This document shows, piece by piece, positions 8,718-17,782 of a stretch of DNA of 34,570 nucleotides. Position 1 is the stretch's first letter; every line of letters starts with the position of its first letter. Location of the stretch: positions 1 to 34,570 of the forward strand of contig DIWV01000004.1 of the NCBI GenBank assembly GCA_002435865.1, read 5' to 3'. This DNA comes from Cloacimonetes bacterium UBA6097. Its GTDB lineage: Bacteria > Cloacimonadota > Cloacimonadia > Cloacimonadales > Cloacimonadaceae. The translations under genes were made by a program, and so were the position numbers. The notes beneath the pieces are model-generated. The model did no database searches and was not told the origin of the DNA. It saw only the letters and a list, made by a program, of their open reading frames with translations.

Positions 8718-11700
8718 TTATTTCATTAACATCATTTTGCGTGTTTGTGAAACGCCAGAGGCCTGCATTCTGTATAAATATACTCCGCTGGAAACAGATT
8801 TGCCGTGTTCATCGGTTCCGTTCCATGTAGTACTATGATTTCCGGCTTTGAGGTTATCATTTACAAGGGTCTTAACCAGTTGTCCCTTGGGATTATAGAT
8901 ATTGATTAATATCTTGCCAGGTTCTTTTACTGCAAAGCGGATTGTGGTAACGGGATTAAAAGGATTAGGATAGTTTCCTTCCAGTTTTGTAACCAAAGGA
9001 ATATTATTATCATCATCATTGGCTACAGTGTCAATATGCAGAGCAATCTGCTGACTTGGCACAGAAGCATCATTGGATGTAATAGTAATAAACTCATCCA
9101 ATACTGTAATTGAAGTAAGATAAAGACTAACTGTGAATATACCATTCTGGCCGGCTGGAATTGAATAATTATAGTTATCACTAACAGGATTGCCGTTGAA
9201 GAGTAAATCTACCACAGAAGGCACACTTATTGTTCCTGATAATGGAGCTGAGCCAAGATTACGCAGGACAAAGTCCTGGGTAGTCAGAGTATAAAGGTCA
9301 ACCTCTGTAAAGTTAAGGTTTGTAACAGGTAAATAGAAAACCGGTAAATTGTTTCCAACTGATGAAGGGAAAACGATATCGTCAATCCAGGCGCAATCAG
9401 AACCACCTATAGTGGAATAATCTTTTGAGTAACGCCAGGTAAATGTATGCTGTCCAGCGCTCACAGGATAAGTTATCTCAGCCCAGTCCAGATTACCGGA
9501 CCAGCTACCCAATTCTATCGTATCTATGAAGAACTTCAGGAAATCATATCCGCTTTCGGAAGATACCTTTCTCCAGAAAGTCACATCTCCTGCAACACTA
9601 ATATCCAGGGTTGCATATATTTCGGTCATGCCATTATGCCCGATAGCACCAGATTTAAAAGAATGAGTGCCAAGATGAGCTTCATTGCTTACAATCGTCC
9701 AGGGGATTGTGCTCGGGTTTATAATGGGCGAAGGAATAACGTTATCCTCAAATCCTATAGAGTTAACTCCGACAAGTACGGGTACCATGCTGTTCACCAT
9801 CTGGGAACCTGCTGTTAAAGCCAGTCCGACAGGAATTACTGTTCCGGTTTGTGCTGATGGAGCAATAGTAACCTGAAGGTTTATGGGAATATTTATCCCG
9901 ACATTCAATCCCGGCAGAGTAAATGAATTTTGTGAAGCTGTGGCATCATCACTATTGATAATAATTCTCAACACAGCTGAGCCGGCATTCATGTGACCTG
10001 TATTAGTAAGGTTAAAACTTATTGTAATCATTTCCCCCGGTGAAAAAGCCCCGTCATTATTGGGGTCAAAGAATACGGGAGAACTGAAAGTAAGATTAGG
10101 TGCATTCACAGTCAGGTTACGGATTGCATTCCATGTATTGGTGCTTCCGTCACTCAACTGAATAGAAAACTCTATCATTTCCTGGTCGGGAATAGCTGAA
10201 GAAATTGCTACATGGAAAGCATTATTTATAGTAACGGGAGTATTTATCTGGGCAGTTGCAAGAGAAGCAGATCCATCTATAATATTAACATATGGATTAC
10301 TCGATGTTATAGTTGCTGTAATGTTCTGTGCATTCTGAGTTCCAACGTTATTAACCACTAAATCCAGATAAAATGTTTCACCTGATTCCGCAATGGAATT
10401 GTTGCCATCGTTGACAGTCATATCATTTACCAGTAAATAGGGTCCGGCACTGGTTGTAATCTGGATATCTGCAATGGTTGGTTTACGCAAAGATCGGGTT
10501 AATACCAGCTTTGCAGTTCCTGGAGAGGTAAAAGGAATAAAATTTAGTGTAAGAGCACCAGATGCATCGGTAAGACCCACACCGTGCAAGACTTCGTTTT
10601 GTGAAATAGCAACATATGTATAAGGATCTGCTGTAATCTGCATTGTTCCAACACCCAATTGCACCGTGGGAGCATATTGTGCATTATTATCAGTAGGAAC
10701 TCCCATATATGGTATCAGGCTGGGGTCACCCATTATAGAATAGATTTCCCAGTAATAATTAATTCTGCTGCTGTTTGACGCTACTACTGCCATATTGCCC
10801 ATAAAGTTCATGGATCCGACAGTGCTTGCCCAATCGGCAAAAGCTTCATTATGATAGTGGAAAAGAGCATCGTATGCACCTATTCTGTTGGCTACATAAG
10901 GAGAGCCGGTACCAACTGCTGGCGGTTTATGTCCTACTGCCCAATAATAGTCTTCATCCCAATATGTGCTGTTAGTACCGCCGACATAGACGACTGCGCC
11001 TTTATTTGTAGCTCTTGTAAAGGCTTCTCCAAAGCATTCTGCAGTATCAAATGCATTGGTAAGGCAGCAATTACCGATAGCCACAAAGTATTTATTGTTA
11101 TTGGTCATATTATTAATATTGCCGATTGTAACAGTTGGGTCACTCCAGCTTGTTTCACTTCCGTGAGCTGTATAATTGATAAAACCTAAACCTGCACTCA
11201 TATCAGCAAGAATCTGAGAATCTGAACTTCCGGCAGCAGGATGCAAGTACATGTGGTTTCTGATGTTATATGGACCGTAAGGATTTGTCGTTGAACTACC
11301 GAAGTAATTTGTTGCACCATAATTAATCTGTCCATTTCCATAGGTAGGTGCATAGGTTGCATCGTACCCGGCAATAAGATCTGTATAAGAAAGATAGGAA
11401 GGATCGGGCATAGTGTACATTTCATATTGTAAAGATTTGTTTACATAAGACAGCACCTGGGTAGTATTGGTGGCAGAGAACCTGCCGAAATACATTTCAG
11501 GGACATAGTCCGTTCCCTGTAAACGGGCATAGTTCAGGTCTGTAATGTGCCCGCCGCTGGTACTTCCACTCCAGGCCGGAACCTGCGGAGTATCCCCAAC
11601 AATCAAAAGATATGAGGGAGCAGGATTTTGTGTAGTTGCTGAGTTCCAGATATTCTGCAGATATGTTTTAATAGAACTGGTTGTTGTACCTGTTATATCT

Positions 11701-12524
11701 GTTGTTGCAACTGTTACATAATAACCCTGCATCTTTTTCCAGTTTATAAAAGGGGTAAGAGTAGCAACATAACTCTGTGGTGTAACAATTATCATACCCA
11801 AAGGATATCTGTCCAGAGATGTTCTTTGCGGTTCGTAATTGAATACAGTCTGTGCCAGAACCGGTTCAAAAGCAATTGAGTAATATCTCCGGTACAGTTC
11901 ATCGGTAGCTGTCCAATCAGCTCCGGGATAGGTAACTTCCACACTGGCAGAAGTAATAACTTCCAGTTGACCCGTAGCAGGATTATACTGTACAGGTGAG
12001 TAGTCCAGGGCTACAAGCCTTGCTCCGCGCATCATTCCGATTTCTTCTACTTTTACTGTAGGTTCAGCTGTCCATTCGTTACCACTGTAAAAAGTATTGT
12101 CAATAATAAAATGCACACTTGACGGATCTTCACTTTTAGAAACAGATTCCTGTCTGGGTAATAATCTGTAATTAATCCCCATGCTTGCCAGGGAAACAGT
12201 TGTTGACGTCTGGTTTGAAATACGGGGTAATACATTTGCATGCAGTGGAACACGGATTATCTTGCGCAGTAAAGGCAATTGGGGTAATCCGGTACGATTA
12301 GTATTAGTATAGCCATCTATATTGATTTCTGTAAAGTTACCATTCGTAGTATTGACATCCATATAATTTAATGTGCCAACTGAAAAATTTATAACCATTC
12401 CGGTTTGTGTGTTGCTTAAAAGCTCCACATTATTCTGGTTTTGTGAAACAGCTATATTGCCACTGATTGCAAAGGTCAGATTCACTACTGACAACAACAG
12501 GATAAGCCACATGAGGCTTTTCAT
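8718..12524 (-). CDS. Gingipain-like C25 cysteine peptidase, paralogue (1268 aa)
   Basis: Same plan as its downstream neighbour: signal peptide, propeptide-like part, C25 domain, Ig/CARDB-like domains, jelly-roll-type segment (FWRKVSSESGYDFLKF, CAWIDDIVF) and FlgD-like C-terminus (YPNPFNPVTTI, GVYLYRMQ). Catalytic pair by alignment: His454 in YTAHGSETSW and the second Cys (487) of GNCCLTNAF; spacing again 33. The adjacent Cys486 is unusual. Numbering uses the ATG at 12524: AAGGAG abuts the ATG at 12530 with no spacer but sits six bases before this one. The stop lies 38 bases before the next gene. The catalytic domain is more divergent than its partner's (a Tyr/Trp-rich insert near DEDYYWAVGHKPP), so the two probably differ in specificity. 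Confidence 0.87.
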   Translation of the reverse strand: MKSLMWLILLLSVVNLTFAISGNIAVSQNQNNVELLSNTQTGMVINFSVGTLNYMDVNTTNGNFTEINIDGYTNTNRTGLPQLPLLRKIIRVPLHANVLPRISNQTSTTVSLASMGINYRLLPRQESVSKSEDPSSVHFIIDNTFYSGNEWTAEPTVKVEEIGMMRGARLVALDYSPVQYNPATGQLEVITSASVEVTYPGADWTATDELYRRYYSIAFEPVLAQTVFNYEPQRTSLDRYPLGMIIVTPQSYVATLTPFINWKKMQGYYVTVATTDITGTTTSSIKTYLQNIWNSATTQNPAPSYLLIVGDTPQVPAWSGSTSGGHITDLNYARLQGTDYVPEMYFGRFSATNTTQVLSYVNKSLQYEMYTMPDPSYLSYTDLIAGYDATYAPTYGNGQINYGATNYFGSSTTNPYGPYNIRNHMYLHPAAGSSDSQILADMSAGLGFINYTAHGSETSWSDPTVTIGNINNMTNNNKYFVAIGNCCLTNAFDTAECFGEAFTRATNKGAVVYVGGTNSTYWDEDYYWAVGHKPPAVGTGSPYVANRIGAYDALFHYHNEAFADWASTVGSMNFMGNMAVVASNSSRINYYWEIYSIMGDPSLIPYMGVPTDNNAQYAPTVQLGVGTMQITADPYTYVAISQNEVLHGVGLTDASGALTLNFIPFTSPGTAKLVLTRSLRKPTIADIQITTSAGPYLLVNDMTVNDGNNSIAESGETFYLDLVVNNVGTQNAQNITATITSSNPYVNIIDGSASLATAQINTPVTINNAFHVAISSAIPDQEMIEFSIQLSDGSTNTWNAIRNLTVNAPNLTFSSPVFFDPNNDGAFSPGEMITISFNLTNTGHMNAGSAVLRIIINSDDATASQNSFTLPGLNVGINIPINLQVTIAPSAQTGTVIPVGLALTAGSQMVNSMVPVLVGVNSIGFEDNVIPSPIINPSTIPWTIVSNEAHLGTHSFKSGAIGHNGMTEIYATLDISVAGDVTFWRKVSSESGYDFLKFFIDTIELGSWSGNLDWAEITYPVSAGQHTFTWRYSKDYSTIGGSDCAWIDDIVFPSSVGNNLPVFYLPVTNLNFTEVDLYTLTTQDFVLRNLGSAPLSGTISVPSVVDLLFNGNPVSDNYNYSIPAGQNGIFTVSLYLTSITVLDEFITITSNDASVPSQQIALHIDTVANDDDNNIPLVTKLEGNYPNPFNPVTTIRFAVKEPGKILINIYNPKGQLVKTLVNDNLKAGNHSTTWNGTDEHGKSVSSGVYLYRMQASGVSQTRKMMLMK

Positions 12525-12530
12525 ATACAT

Positions 12531-12536
12531 CTCCTT
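12531..12536 (-). promoter_or_regulatory. Shine-Dalgarno site deciding the start at 12524
   Basis: On the minus strand AAGGAG is followed at once by ATG (12530) and then, six bases on, by a second in-frame ATG (12524). Only the second has a normal spacing, so the two extra N-terminal residues of the longer reading are probably not translated. Confidence 0.65.
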
Positions 12537-12620
12537 ATCTATGTGCGAACACTATAATTCCTTAAATACAATAATAATATAAGCAAAAAGAGTACCGAAA
12601 ACAGGAAAAACTGTTTTTGC

Positions 12621-12675
12621 AAAATAAAATGCCTCTGCCTGCGACAATTTTACAACTACCGCAAATAGAGGCATT
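12621..12675 (-). terminator. Rho-independent terminator for the 911-aa ORF's transcript
   Basis: Read on the minus strand, AATGCCTCT (from 12675) pairs with AGAGGCATT (to 12628), with an inner TGCG/CGCA pairing in the 30-base loop, followed by a T-rich run (TTATTTT). It lies just past the stop of the gene at 12707-15430 and separates it from the C25 operon. Confidence 0.7.
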
Positions 12676-12706
12676 AAACTGATTAATTATGTATTGTTTA
12701 TATCGT

Positions 12707-15430
12707 TTATCTTATTCTTAAGACCTTTTCTGACATCTGTTTATTGTCTATCGTGCCTTTCAGAAAATAAATACCTGCCGATACCTGCCTGCCCGTTTGG
12801 TCTGAACCATCCCAGTAAACATTATTCTCTCCTTTGCTAAGCAGCACGTCGTGACATATCGTATTAATTTTCTGCCCTTTGATGTTGTAGACGGCAAGGC
12901 TTGTCCTGGCTGCCTTTCCTGCCTCAATATTAACTGTCAGTGTTTGGCTGAATGGATTGGGATAGATCTTTGTAGATATCATCTGAACCGGTTCAGTCAC
13001 ATCCTGGTTTCCCACCGGATCCAGATATCCCTTGGCAAAATATAGATGATAATAAAAAATTGAAGACACTGGTTCAGCAAGACTGAGAAGAATAAATAAT
13101 GAATCTGAATTGTTGGTGGTGATTGACAGCTTGCTCTTTTCCAGATTATACAATCCACTGAAAATATCAGCTATCCCCGTGTTCCAGACATACAATGTCT
13201 GCAGATTACCATTTAGTTCCGGAACCTGAAATTTTATTGTACCATCATTTTCAAGACTTGCATAGCACAAGACCCCTTCAGTGGTTTTAAACAGGGAGTT
13301 GATGTTGCTGACAACAGGAATTTGGTAACTTGCCATTGTTTGGTTATCAGTGGGATTTATCTTAATAAGCCTGATAGAATCGGGTATAGTGGTGGTATAT
13401 TTACCGATTTCCAGCATCAGGTTGTTATTATTGGTTATCAGTACTTTCTGCAATTTCTCATTCTGGTTCAAATTAAGTGTAAGCTCGGAAACAGGAGTAC
13501 CCTCAGCACCAATCCAATAAGCATGTTGATTCAGGTGAAATACTGTTTTGTCGAGCCTGTAATCCAGAGTTTTGAATTCCACAGGTTCGTTCATTGATTT
13601 ATAGTAATGTAGATTCCAGTTGTCAGCATCTGCAGAGGTTTTTAGCCTTACTCCCAATCCGAACGGATTAAATGGAAAGGTATCATAATTTGTCCTGGTA
13701 TCTACATGATAGTCTTTTTTGTATCCGATTCCGTTACCTGAAGCTCCGGGAGCGTTAATGCATGAAAAGCTCCATCCTGTATCAGTGTCTGTATATGAAT
13801 TTCCGCTCATACCACCACACAAATCAAGATCTATGTTCCACAAACCGGAAGGATTCGGATAACCTGAATCTGACAGATACCTGTGCAGGTAACCCCTGCG
13901 ATTCTGGTAAACTGAGCCGTATAGATGAATAGTTCCCCTTTCACTGTAGGGTGATCCTTCCGGCCAGAGAGGATTATAGTAAGGATAATCAACATTAGAG
14001 GGCCAGGGTTCTGTCAGAGTCTGGGGATAACGCCTTTTATGCAGGTCTATGTTTTCATACAGAACATTATATAATCTTACAGCCGGTATAGAGGGGTGCG
14101 GGTGCTGATATTCAAACGTAAAACAGCCGTCATAGCGGGGATTTGATAAGTTATCATTTAAGGCATAAAGTGAGGCGTAAATAGTAACCCCTTCGTTGTC
14201 GCTGCCACAGTTAGGATGTAAGCGTACAGAAGTAGCAGGATTTTTGTATCCGTATTGCACCATTATCTGTTTGCCGGATATAAGTGCTACATGGTCAGTG
14301 CAGAGTGAATCAGGTTCAAGACCCACGGGCACGCTTGCAAGTGTAATATCATCATTTATCATAATGTTATACGGACTGTACCAGACCTGTGTGCCGGAAA
14401 AGCTGCCCTTTATCCAGAGCGTTGAATTGACCCTGGCTATGCCGCCTGTATAAGTGCCCACAGGACCGACTGTCCAGAGTGTATCGATATGAGGAACAAT
14501 GTTGTCATAAAGGGGGTATCCTGTAATTGGGGGATAAGAACTATAAACTGGTAGTGTGTCGAATCCTGTCTGGACAATTTCACCAATCCACGTATTATAT
14601 GTGTTCCCACTCACATTTACCAGTAAAATCCTGTTTTCCGACATCTCTTCCGGTCCCACTATAAAGTCATCCTGTTCAATCTGCCAACTTAGCGTTGGCA
14701 GATCTGGCTCTAACCATGATGCATACTCAAAATATCCAGCTCTGAAAACTTGTGCATAGGGTGGAGTTCCACTATAGGACATGATTTGACCGGAAGTATA
14801 TACAGGGTCGTAAAAAGTAGGCCAACCATTGTTAGTCCCTCCACCTTCCTGTTTTATCCAAATGTCCGAATTTGAACGTACTATACCGTGGACAACATCA
14901 GTACCGTTAAAAGACAGGGGTGTTTCATTGGTTGAAAGTCTTTCCTGTGTAAAATCATGATAATTCCCGTTGGACCACATGTCATGAGGAGTTAGGAAGG
15001 AAATCCAATTACCGTCATACTTTTTGACAATAGGTGAAGAGTCCTCTGTGATATCAACATCAGAAATTGTGAAACTGCTGCCTCCATTATTGGAAACTGC
15101 TTTCACAGTCTTGCCTCTTTTGTAGAAAATGTAGATATTGCTCCCGTCAACTTCAATTGAGGGTTTGCTGATTCTCGTAGCATTAGGTACTCCTGGCTCT
15201 ATTGTCTGGGTCACATAAGAATTATCAGGATTAATTCTTGCGTAATGCACTCCGAAATTGCTTCTTACATACACTAGGTGAGTCACTCCATCGACCACCT
15301 TCATGGCTGCATCGCCGCCAAATTCCGAACATTGCGAAACATTTGAAAGCGGTATTGCGGGACCAATTACTCCGTTTAAGAATGCAACTGCCAACAGAAG
15401 GCATGATATTTGAATAAGTCTCTTAAACAT
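12707..15430 (-). CDS. Large secreted protein with FlgD-like C-terminal sorting domain (907 aa)
   Basis: The body is not a family I recognise. After a signal peptide (MFKRLIQISCLLLAVAFLNG) there are repeated short beta-type stretches such as THLVYVRSNFGVHYARI and SNIYIFYKRGKTVKAVSNNGG, which resemble blades of a BNR/sialidase-like propeller; this is a weak guess. The middle is rich in Tyr, Trp, Pro and Gly. The last ~85 residues are a FlgD-like module: IYPNPFSQTLTV, VYNIKGQKI, NNVYWDGSDQTG, SAGIYFLKG. Export and surface attachment are therefore likely. The longer reading from 15442 is rejected because its first codons contain the GGAGG that serves the ATG at 15430. Its own terminator at 12621-12675 suggests a transcript separate from the C25 pair. 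Confidence 0.75.
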   Translation of the reverse strand: MFKRLIQISCLLLAVAFLNGVIGPAIPLSNVSQCSEFGGDAAMKVVDGVTHLVYVRSNFGVHYARINPDNSYVTQTIEPGVPNATRISKPSIEVDGSNIYIFYKRGKTVKAVSNNGGSSFTISDVDITEDSSPIVKKYDGNWISFLTPHDMWSNGNYHDFTQERLSTNETPLSFNGTDVVHGIVRSNSDIWIKQEGGGTNNGWPTFYDPVYTSGQIMSYSGTPPYAQVFRAGYFEYASWLEPDLPTLSWQIEQDDFIVGPEEMSENRILLVNVSGNTYNTWIGEIVQTGFDTLPVYSSYPPITGYPLYDNIVPHIDTLWTVGPVGTYTGGIARVNSTLWIKGSFSGTQVWYSPYNIMINDDITLASVPVGLEPDSLCTDHVALISGKQIMVQYGYKNPATSVRLHPNCGSDNEGVTIYASLYALNDNLSNPRYDGCFTFEYQHPHPSIPAVRLYNVLYENIDLHKRRYPQTLTEPWPSNVDYPYYNPLWPEGSPYSERGTIHLYGSVYQNRRGYLHRYLSDSGYPNPSGLWNIDLDLCGGMSGNSYTDTDTGWSFSCINAPGASGNGIGYKKDYHVDTRTNYDTFPFNPFGLGVRLKTSADADNWNLHYYKSMNEPVEFKTLDYRLDKTVFHLNQHAYWIGAEGTPVSELTLNLNQNEKLQKVLITNNNNLMLEIGKYTTTIPDSIRLIKINPTDNQTMASYQIPVVSNINSLFKTTEGVLCYASLENDGTIKFQVPELNGNLQTLYVWNTGIADIFSGLYNLEKSKLSITTNNSDSLFILLSLAEPVSSIFYYHLYFAKGYLDPVGNQDVTEPVQMISTKIYPNPFSQTLTVNIEAGKAARTSLAVYNIKGQKINTICHDVLLSKGENNVYWDGSDQTGRQVSAGIYFLKGTIDNKQMSEKVLRIR

Positions 15431-15435
15431 ATTTA

Positions 15436-15440
15436 CCTCC
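15436..15440 (-). promoter_or_regulatory. Shine-Dalgarno site deciding the start at 15430
   Basis: The minus strand reads ATGGAGGTAAATATG. GGAGG lies inside the upstream possible start and five to seven bases before the second ATG, so translation should begin at the second ATG. Confidence 0.75.
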
Positions 15441-15623
15441 ATAGGATAAAATCGTCTTTATTCCTGACACTTTTACTATCTTGTTTTGAAATCAAATTTA
15501 TTGCTTTCAGCTGGGCAATATATGTTTTGAGTATTTTAATTTAAAGAGCAACTTTTATTCCATTATTGTAAAAGAATTAATAAAGACCTGGTCTTCGTGT
15601 CTGCTTCAATATCTTTTTCCCTC

Positions 15624-15730
15624 CCTTATTCAATCCGTTGGAGATGCACGGGAGATGTACGGGTGATATACGGGTGCGACCCGTATATCACCCGTACATC
15701 TCTGCCTAATCTCCGGAGGATTGTTATAGG
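15624..15730. repeat. Long palindromic element, copy 3
   Basis: Perfect 23-bp arms 15652-15674 and 15680-15702 around the loop TGCGA (15675-15679). Outer CCTTA (15624-15628) and ATAGG (15726-15730) are symmetric about the same centre, giving 107 bp as in copy 1. The left flank TTCAATCC and right flank GGATTG also pair. The core matches copy 1 except that G restores the pair broken there. It sits between two divergent genes, so it is not a simple 3'-end terminator. Confidence 0.85.
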
Positions 15731-15787
15731 GGGAAAAGAAGGATTCAACTGTATGGAAAGATTGACAAAAAAGCAATCTTCCTGTCT

Positions 15788-16672
15788 ATGCTATCAGATA
15801 TGAAAAGTAAAAGAAACAGACTTTATTATGCACTATCCGTATTTACGTCAGTCTTTCTGGCTGTTTCTATACTACTTTTTTCCGGCTGTAAAACACCCAG
15901 GCCTGAATCAACCGGCACCCGTTATGTAGTGCTGTCACCGGAAATTGCTGAGATAATTTCCGTTATCGAAGGTACGGATAATATCGTCGGTATTACGGAA
16001 GAATGTAATTTTCCCGATACTTATGAAGGCAAGGTTGTGGTGGGTAAATTCGGGACTCTCAATAAAGAACGGATAATATCATTAAGACCCTCCATCGTTT
16101 TTGCAACTTCCCTTGAGCAGCAGGCAATTGCATCTGAACTTGCCAAGCTCGGTATCAAAGTCATCACTGTTTATCCCAAAACCATTGCTGAAATGCTAAC
16201 CGGAATTCAAACAGTCGGAACTGCCATCGGCAAAGCTGAAAGAGCAGCTTTTGTAGCAGACAGTTTGCGGACAGAACTTGATAATATCAGGAAAAAGGTT
16301 GCGTTGGATTATCTCCCAAAAGTTTACCTTGAAATTTACAGAGAACCACTGATGAGTGTTTCCGATAAGTCATTTGTCGGCGAATTAATCGAGTTGGCAG
16401 GCGGAGATAACATCTTTTCTGATTTGGAGAGAGACTATTCTCGCGTCAAAGCAGAAGACATAATCAGGGCAAAACCCGATATTATGATTTGCTATTCCCG
16501 GGACAGCAGGGAAAATATCAGTAAAAGAATGGGTTGGAAAGACATTCCTGCCCTCAAAGACAATAAAATATACTTCGAGAGCGACATTAATCCCGATTGG
16601 CTGCTTAGGGCAGGACCCAGATGTGTATTGGGCGCAAAACGCCTGCAGGAAATATTCTATAATGGAAAATAA
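15788..16672 (+). CDS. ABC transporter substrate-binding lipoprotein, BtuF/FecB type
   Basis: Periplasmic solute-binding protein of the vitamin B12 / iron-siderophore / heme class (Periplasmic_binding_2). The N-terminus is basic then hydrophobic, with FSGC giving a lipobox Cys34, so it is probably membrane-anchored. The body shows class features: YVVLSPEIAEII, NIVGITEECNFP, GTLNKERIISLRPSIVFA, SFVGELIELAGGDNIF and RAKPDIMICYSR. The length (294 aa) is usual. The start is uncertain: neither 15788 nor the in-frame ATG at 15800 has a clear ribosome site. The permease at 16853 follows after a 180-base gap holding repeats. Corrinoid is an attractive ligand because the methylmalonyl-CoA pathway needs B12, but the ligand cannot be read from sequence. 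Confidence 0.8.
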   Translation: MLSDMKSKRNRLYYALSVFTSVFLAVSILLFSGCKTPRPESTGTRYVVLSPEIAEIISVIEGTDNIVGITEECNFPDTYEGKVVVGKFGTLNKERIISLRPSIVFATSLEQQAIASELAKLGIKVITVYPKTIAEMLTGIQTVGTAIGKAERAAFVADSLRTELDNIRKKVALDYLPKVYLEIYREPLMSVSDKSFVGELIELAGGDNIFSDLERDYSRVKAEDIIRAKPDIMICYSRDSRENISKRMGWKDIPALKDNKIYFESDINPDWLLRAGPRCVLGAKRLQEIFYNGK

Positions 16673-16852
16673 CATACTTTTTGGGTTATTAATCACCTTA
16701 ATCCCAAAGGACGTCATTCCTGCGGTACGAGGGTCCCTCCCGTCGAAGGACGGGACAGGAATCCATGCTGTTTTAAAAAACCGCCTGAAGGCGGTGCTAC
16801 ATACTTATTTAAGCTCAAATATTACTCTGAAAATACTAGGTAATCTAACTAT
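16673..16852. repeat. Patch of short palindromes between binding protein and permease
   Basis: Three nested or adjacent inverted repeats: ATTCCTG (16716-16722) with CAGGAAT (16756-16762); inside it CCCGTC/GACGGG (16739-16744 and 16749-16754); then ACCGCC/GGCGGT (16780-16785 and 16790-16795, loop TGAA). These resemble the short dispersed repeats common in environmental bacterial genomes. A 77-codon ORF here is not convincing. The patch splits what would be a simple operon. Confidence 0.6.
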
Positions 16853-17779
16853 ATGAAAAAGAGCTTTTTCCTTTTGTCCTTATTATTATTTGGCATTATC
16901 GCAGGTTATTTCTACCTTACTTTCGGAGCTGCTGATAAAAACATTATTCTCAATATCAGGCTGCCGCGCCTTATCCTGACTTTGTTTACCGGAATTACCC
17001 TGGCAGGAATAGGCTCTGTTTACCAGATGATGCTCAATAACCCTCTGGCAGAACCATATATTTTGGGTGTATCATCCGGCGCAGCATTGGGAGCTGTTTT
17101 GGCAGGTCTGGCAGGTTTATTCATTTTAATGCCTTTATTTGGTTTTGCCGGAGCAATGATAACCATGCTGATAGTCTGGGCTTTGGCACAAAAGAAAGGT
17201 CAGTTCGACAAAACAAGACTGCTGCTTTCGGGCATTATAGCCGGGATGTTCCTGGCTGCCTGCATTTCATTAATCATGTACCTGTTCCAGAAAGACACAA
17301 TGATGATTCTGGGTACTTTGATGGGTAACCTCGGGCATATCTTTGCCTTAGTTGAATACAGGTTTTTCCTGTCTCTGATTGTTTTGAGTTTAATCGTGCT
17401 GTATATGATTTACAAAGACAGTTTGACGCTGGATATCATGAGCAGTGGTGATTTATATGCCGGAAGCGTGGGAATCAATGTCCACAGGATACGCAGACGG
17501 CTTTTTGTATTCTGTTCGCTTTTAACCGGGATTGCCGTTGCCTATGCAGGCATAATCGGCTTTGTAGGTTTGATAATACCACACATCATAAGGCTGGTTC
17601 TGGGTACATCGCAACGCAGGGTATATCCTTATAGCCTGTTGGCGGGAGGAATATTCCTGCTTTGCTGTGATTTTGTGGCTATGCATTTAACCGCTTTGGA
17701 ATTGCCTGTAGGAGTGATTACTGCCTTTATAGGATGCCCGTTCTTTGTCTGGTTGCTACTTAGAAAAAAGTCTGCCTAA
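16853..17779 (+). CDS. ABC transporter permease, BtuC/FecCD type
   Basis: Inner-membrane permease of the B12/siderophore/heme import class. Family motifs are clear: RLPRLILTLFTG, YQMMLNNPLAEPYILGVSSGAALGA near residues 55-85, and GFVGLIIPHIIRLVLG near 240, the loop that contacts the ATPase. About nine to ten hydrophobic segments; 308 aa is slightly short for the family (usually ~330), mainly at the N-terminus. It pairs with the lipoprotein at 15788. No ATP-binding subunit lies nearby: the next gene is on the opposite strand and its stop is only three bases away. The ATPase must be encoded elsewhere or shared. Confidence 0.85.
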   Translation: MKKSFFLLSLLLFGIIAGYFYLTFGAADKNIILNIRLPRLILTLFTGITLAGIGSVYQMMLNNPLAEPYILGVSSGAALGAVLAGLAGLFILMPLFGFAGAMITMLIVWALAQKKGQFDKTRLLLSGIIAGMFLAACISLIMYLFQKDTMMILGTLMGNLGHIFALVEYRFFLSLIVLSLIVLYMIYKDSLTLDIMSSGDLYAGSVGINVHRIRRRLFVFCSLLTGIAVAYAGIIGFVGLIIPHIIRLVLGTSQRRVYPYSLLAGGIFLLCCDFVAMHLTALELPVGVITAFIGCPFFVWLLLRKKSA

Positions 17780-17782
17780 AGC

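Larger units (their letters stand above)
15431..15787. other. Divergent intergenic region with palindromic element copy 3
   Basis: This lies between the secreted protein (-) and the binding protein (+). It holds an AT-rich stretch (15470-15600), the palindrome at 15624-15730, and a small hairpin (AAGATTG 15758-15764 with CAATCTT 15774-15780) that ends just before the first start codon of the plus-strand gene. I saw no cobalamin-riboswitch-like box here. A 68-codon plus-strand ORF across the palindrome looks accidental. Confidence 0.55.

Noticed and set aside
15431..15787. Cobalamin riboswitch before the BtuF-like gene
   Set aside because: No B12-box-like string or multi-stem layout seen; the region is explained by the palindromic element and a small hairpin.
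15597..15803. 68-codon ORF over palindromic element copy 3
   Set aside because: It consists mostly of the repeat and has no ribosome site; chance reading frame.
16623..16856. 77-codon ORF between binding protein and permease
   Set aside because: It overlaps the end of the binding protein and crosses the repeat patch; no ribosome site or family features.
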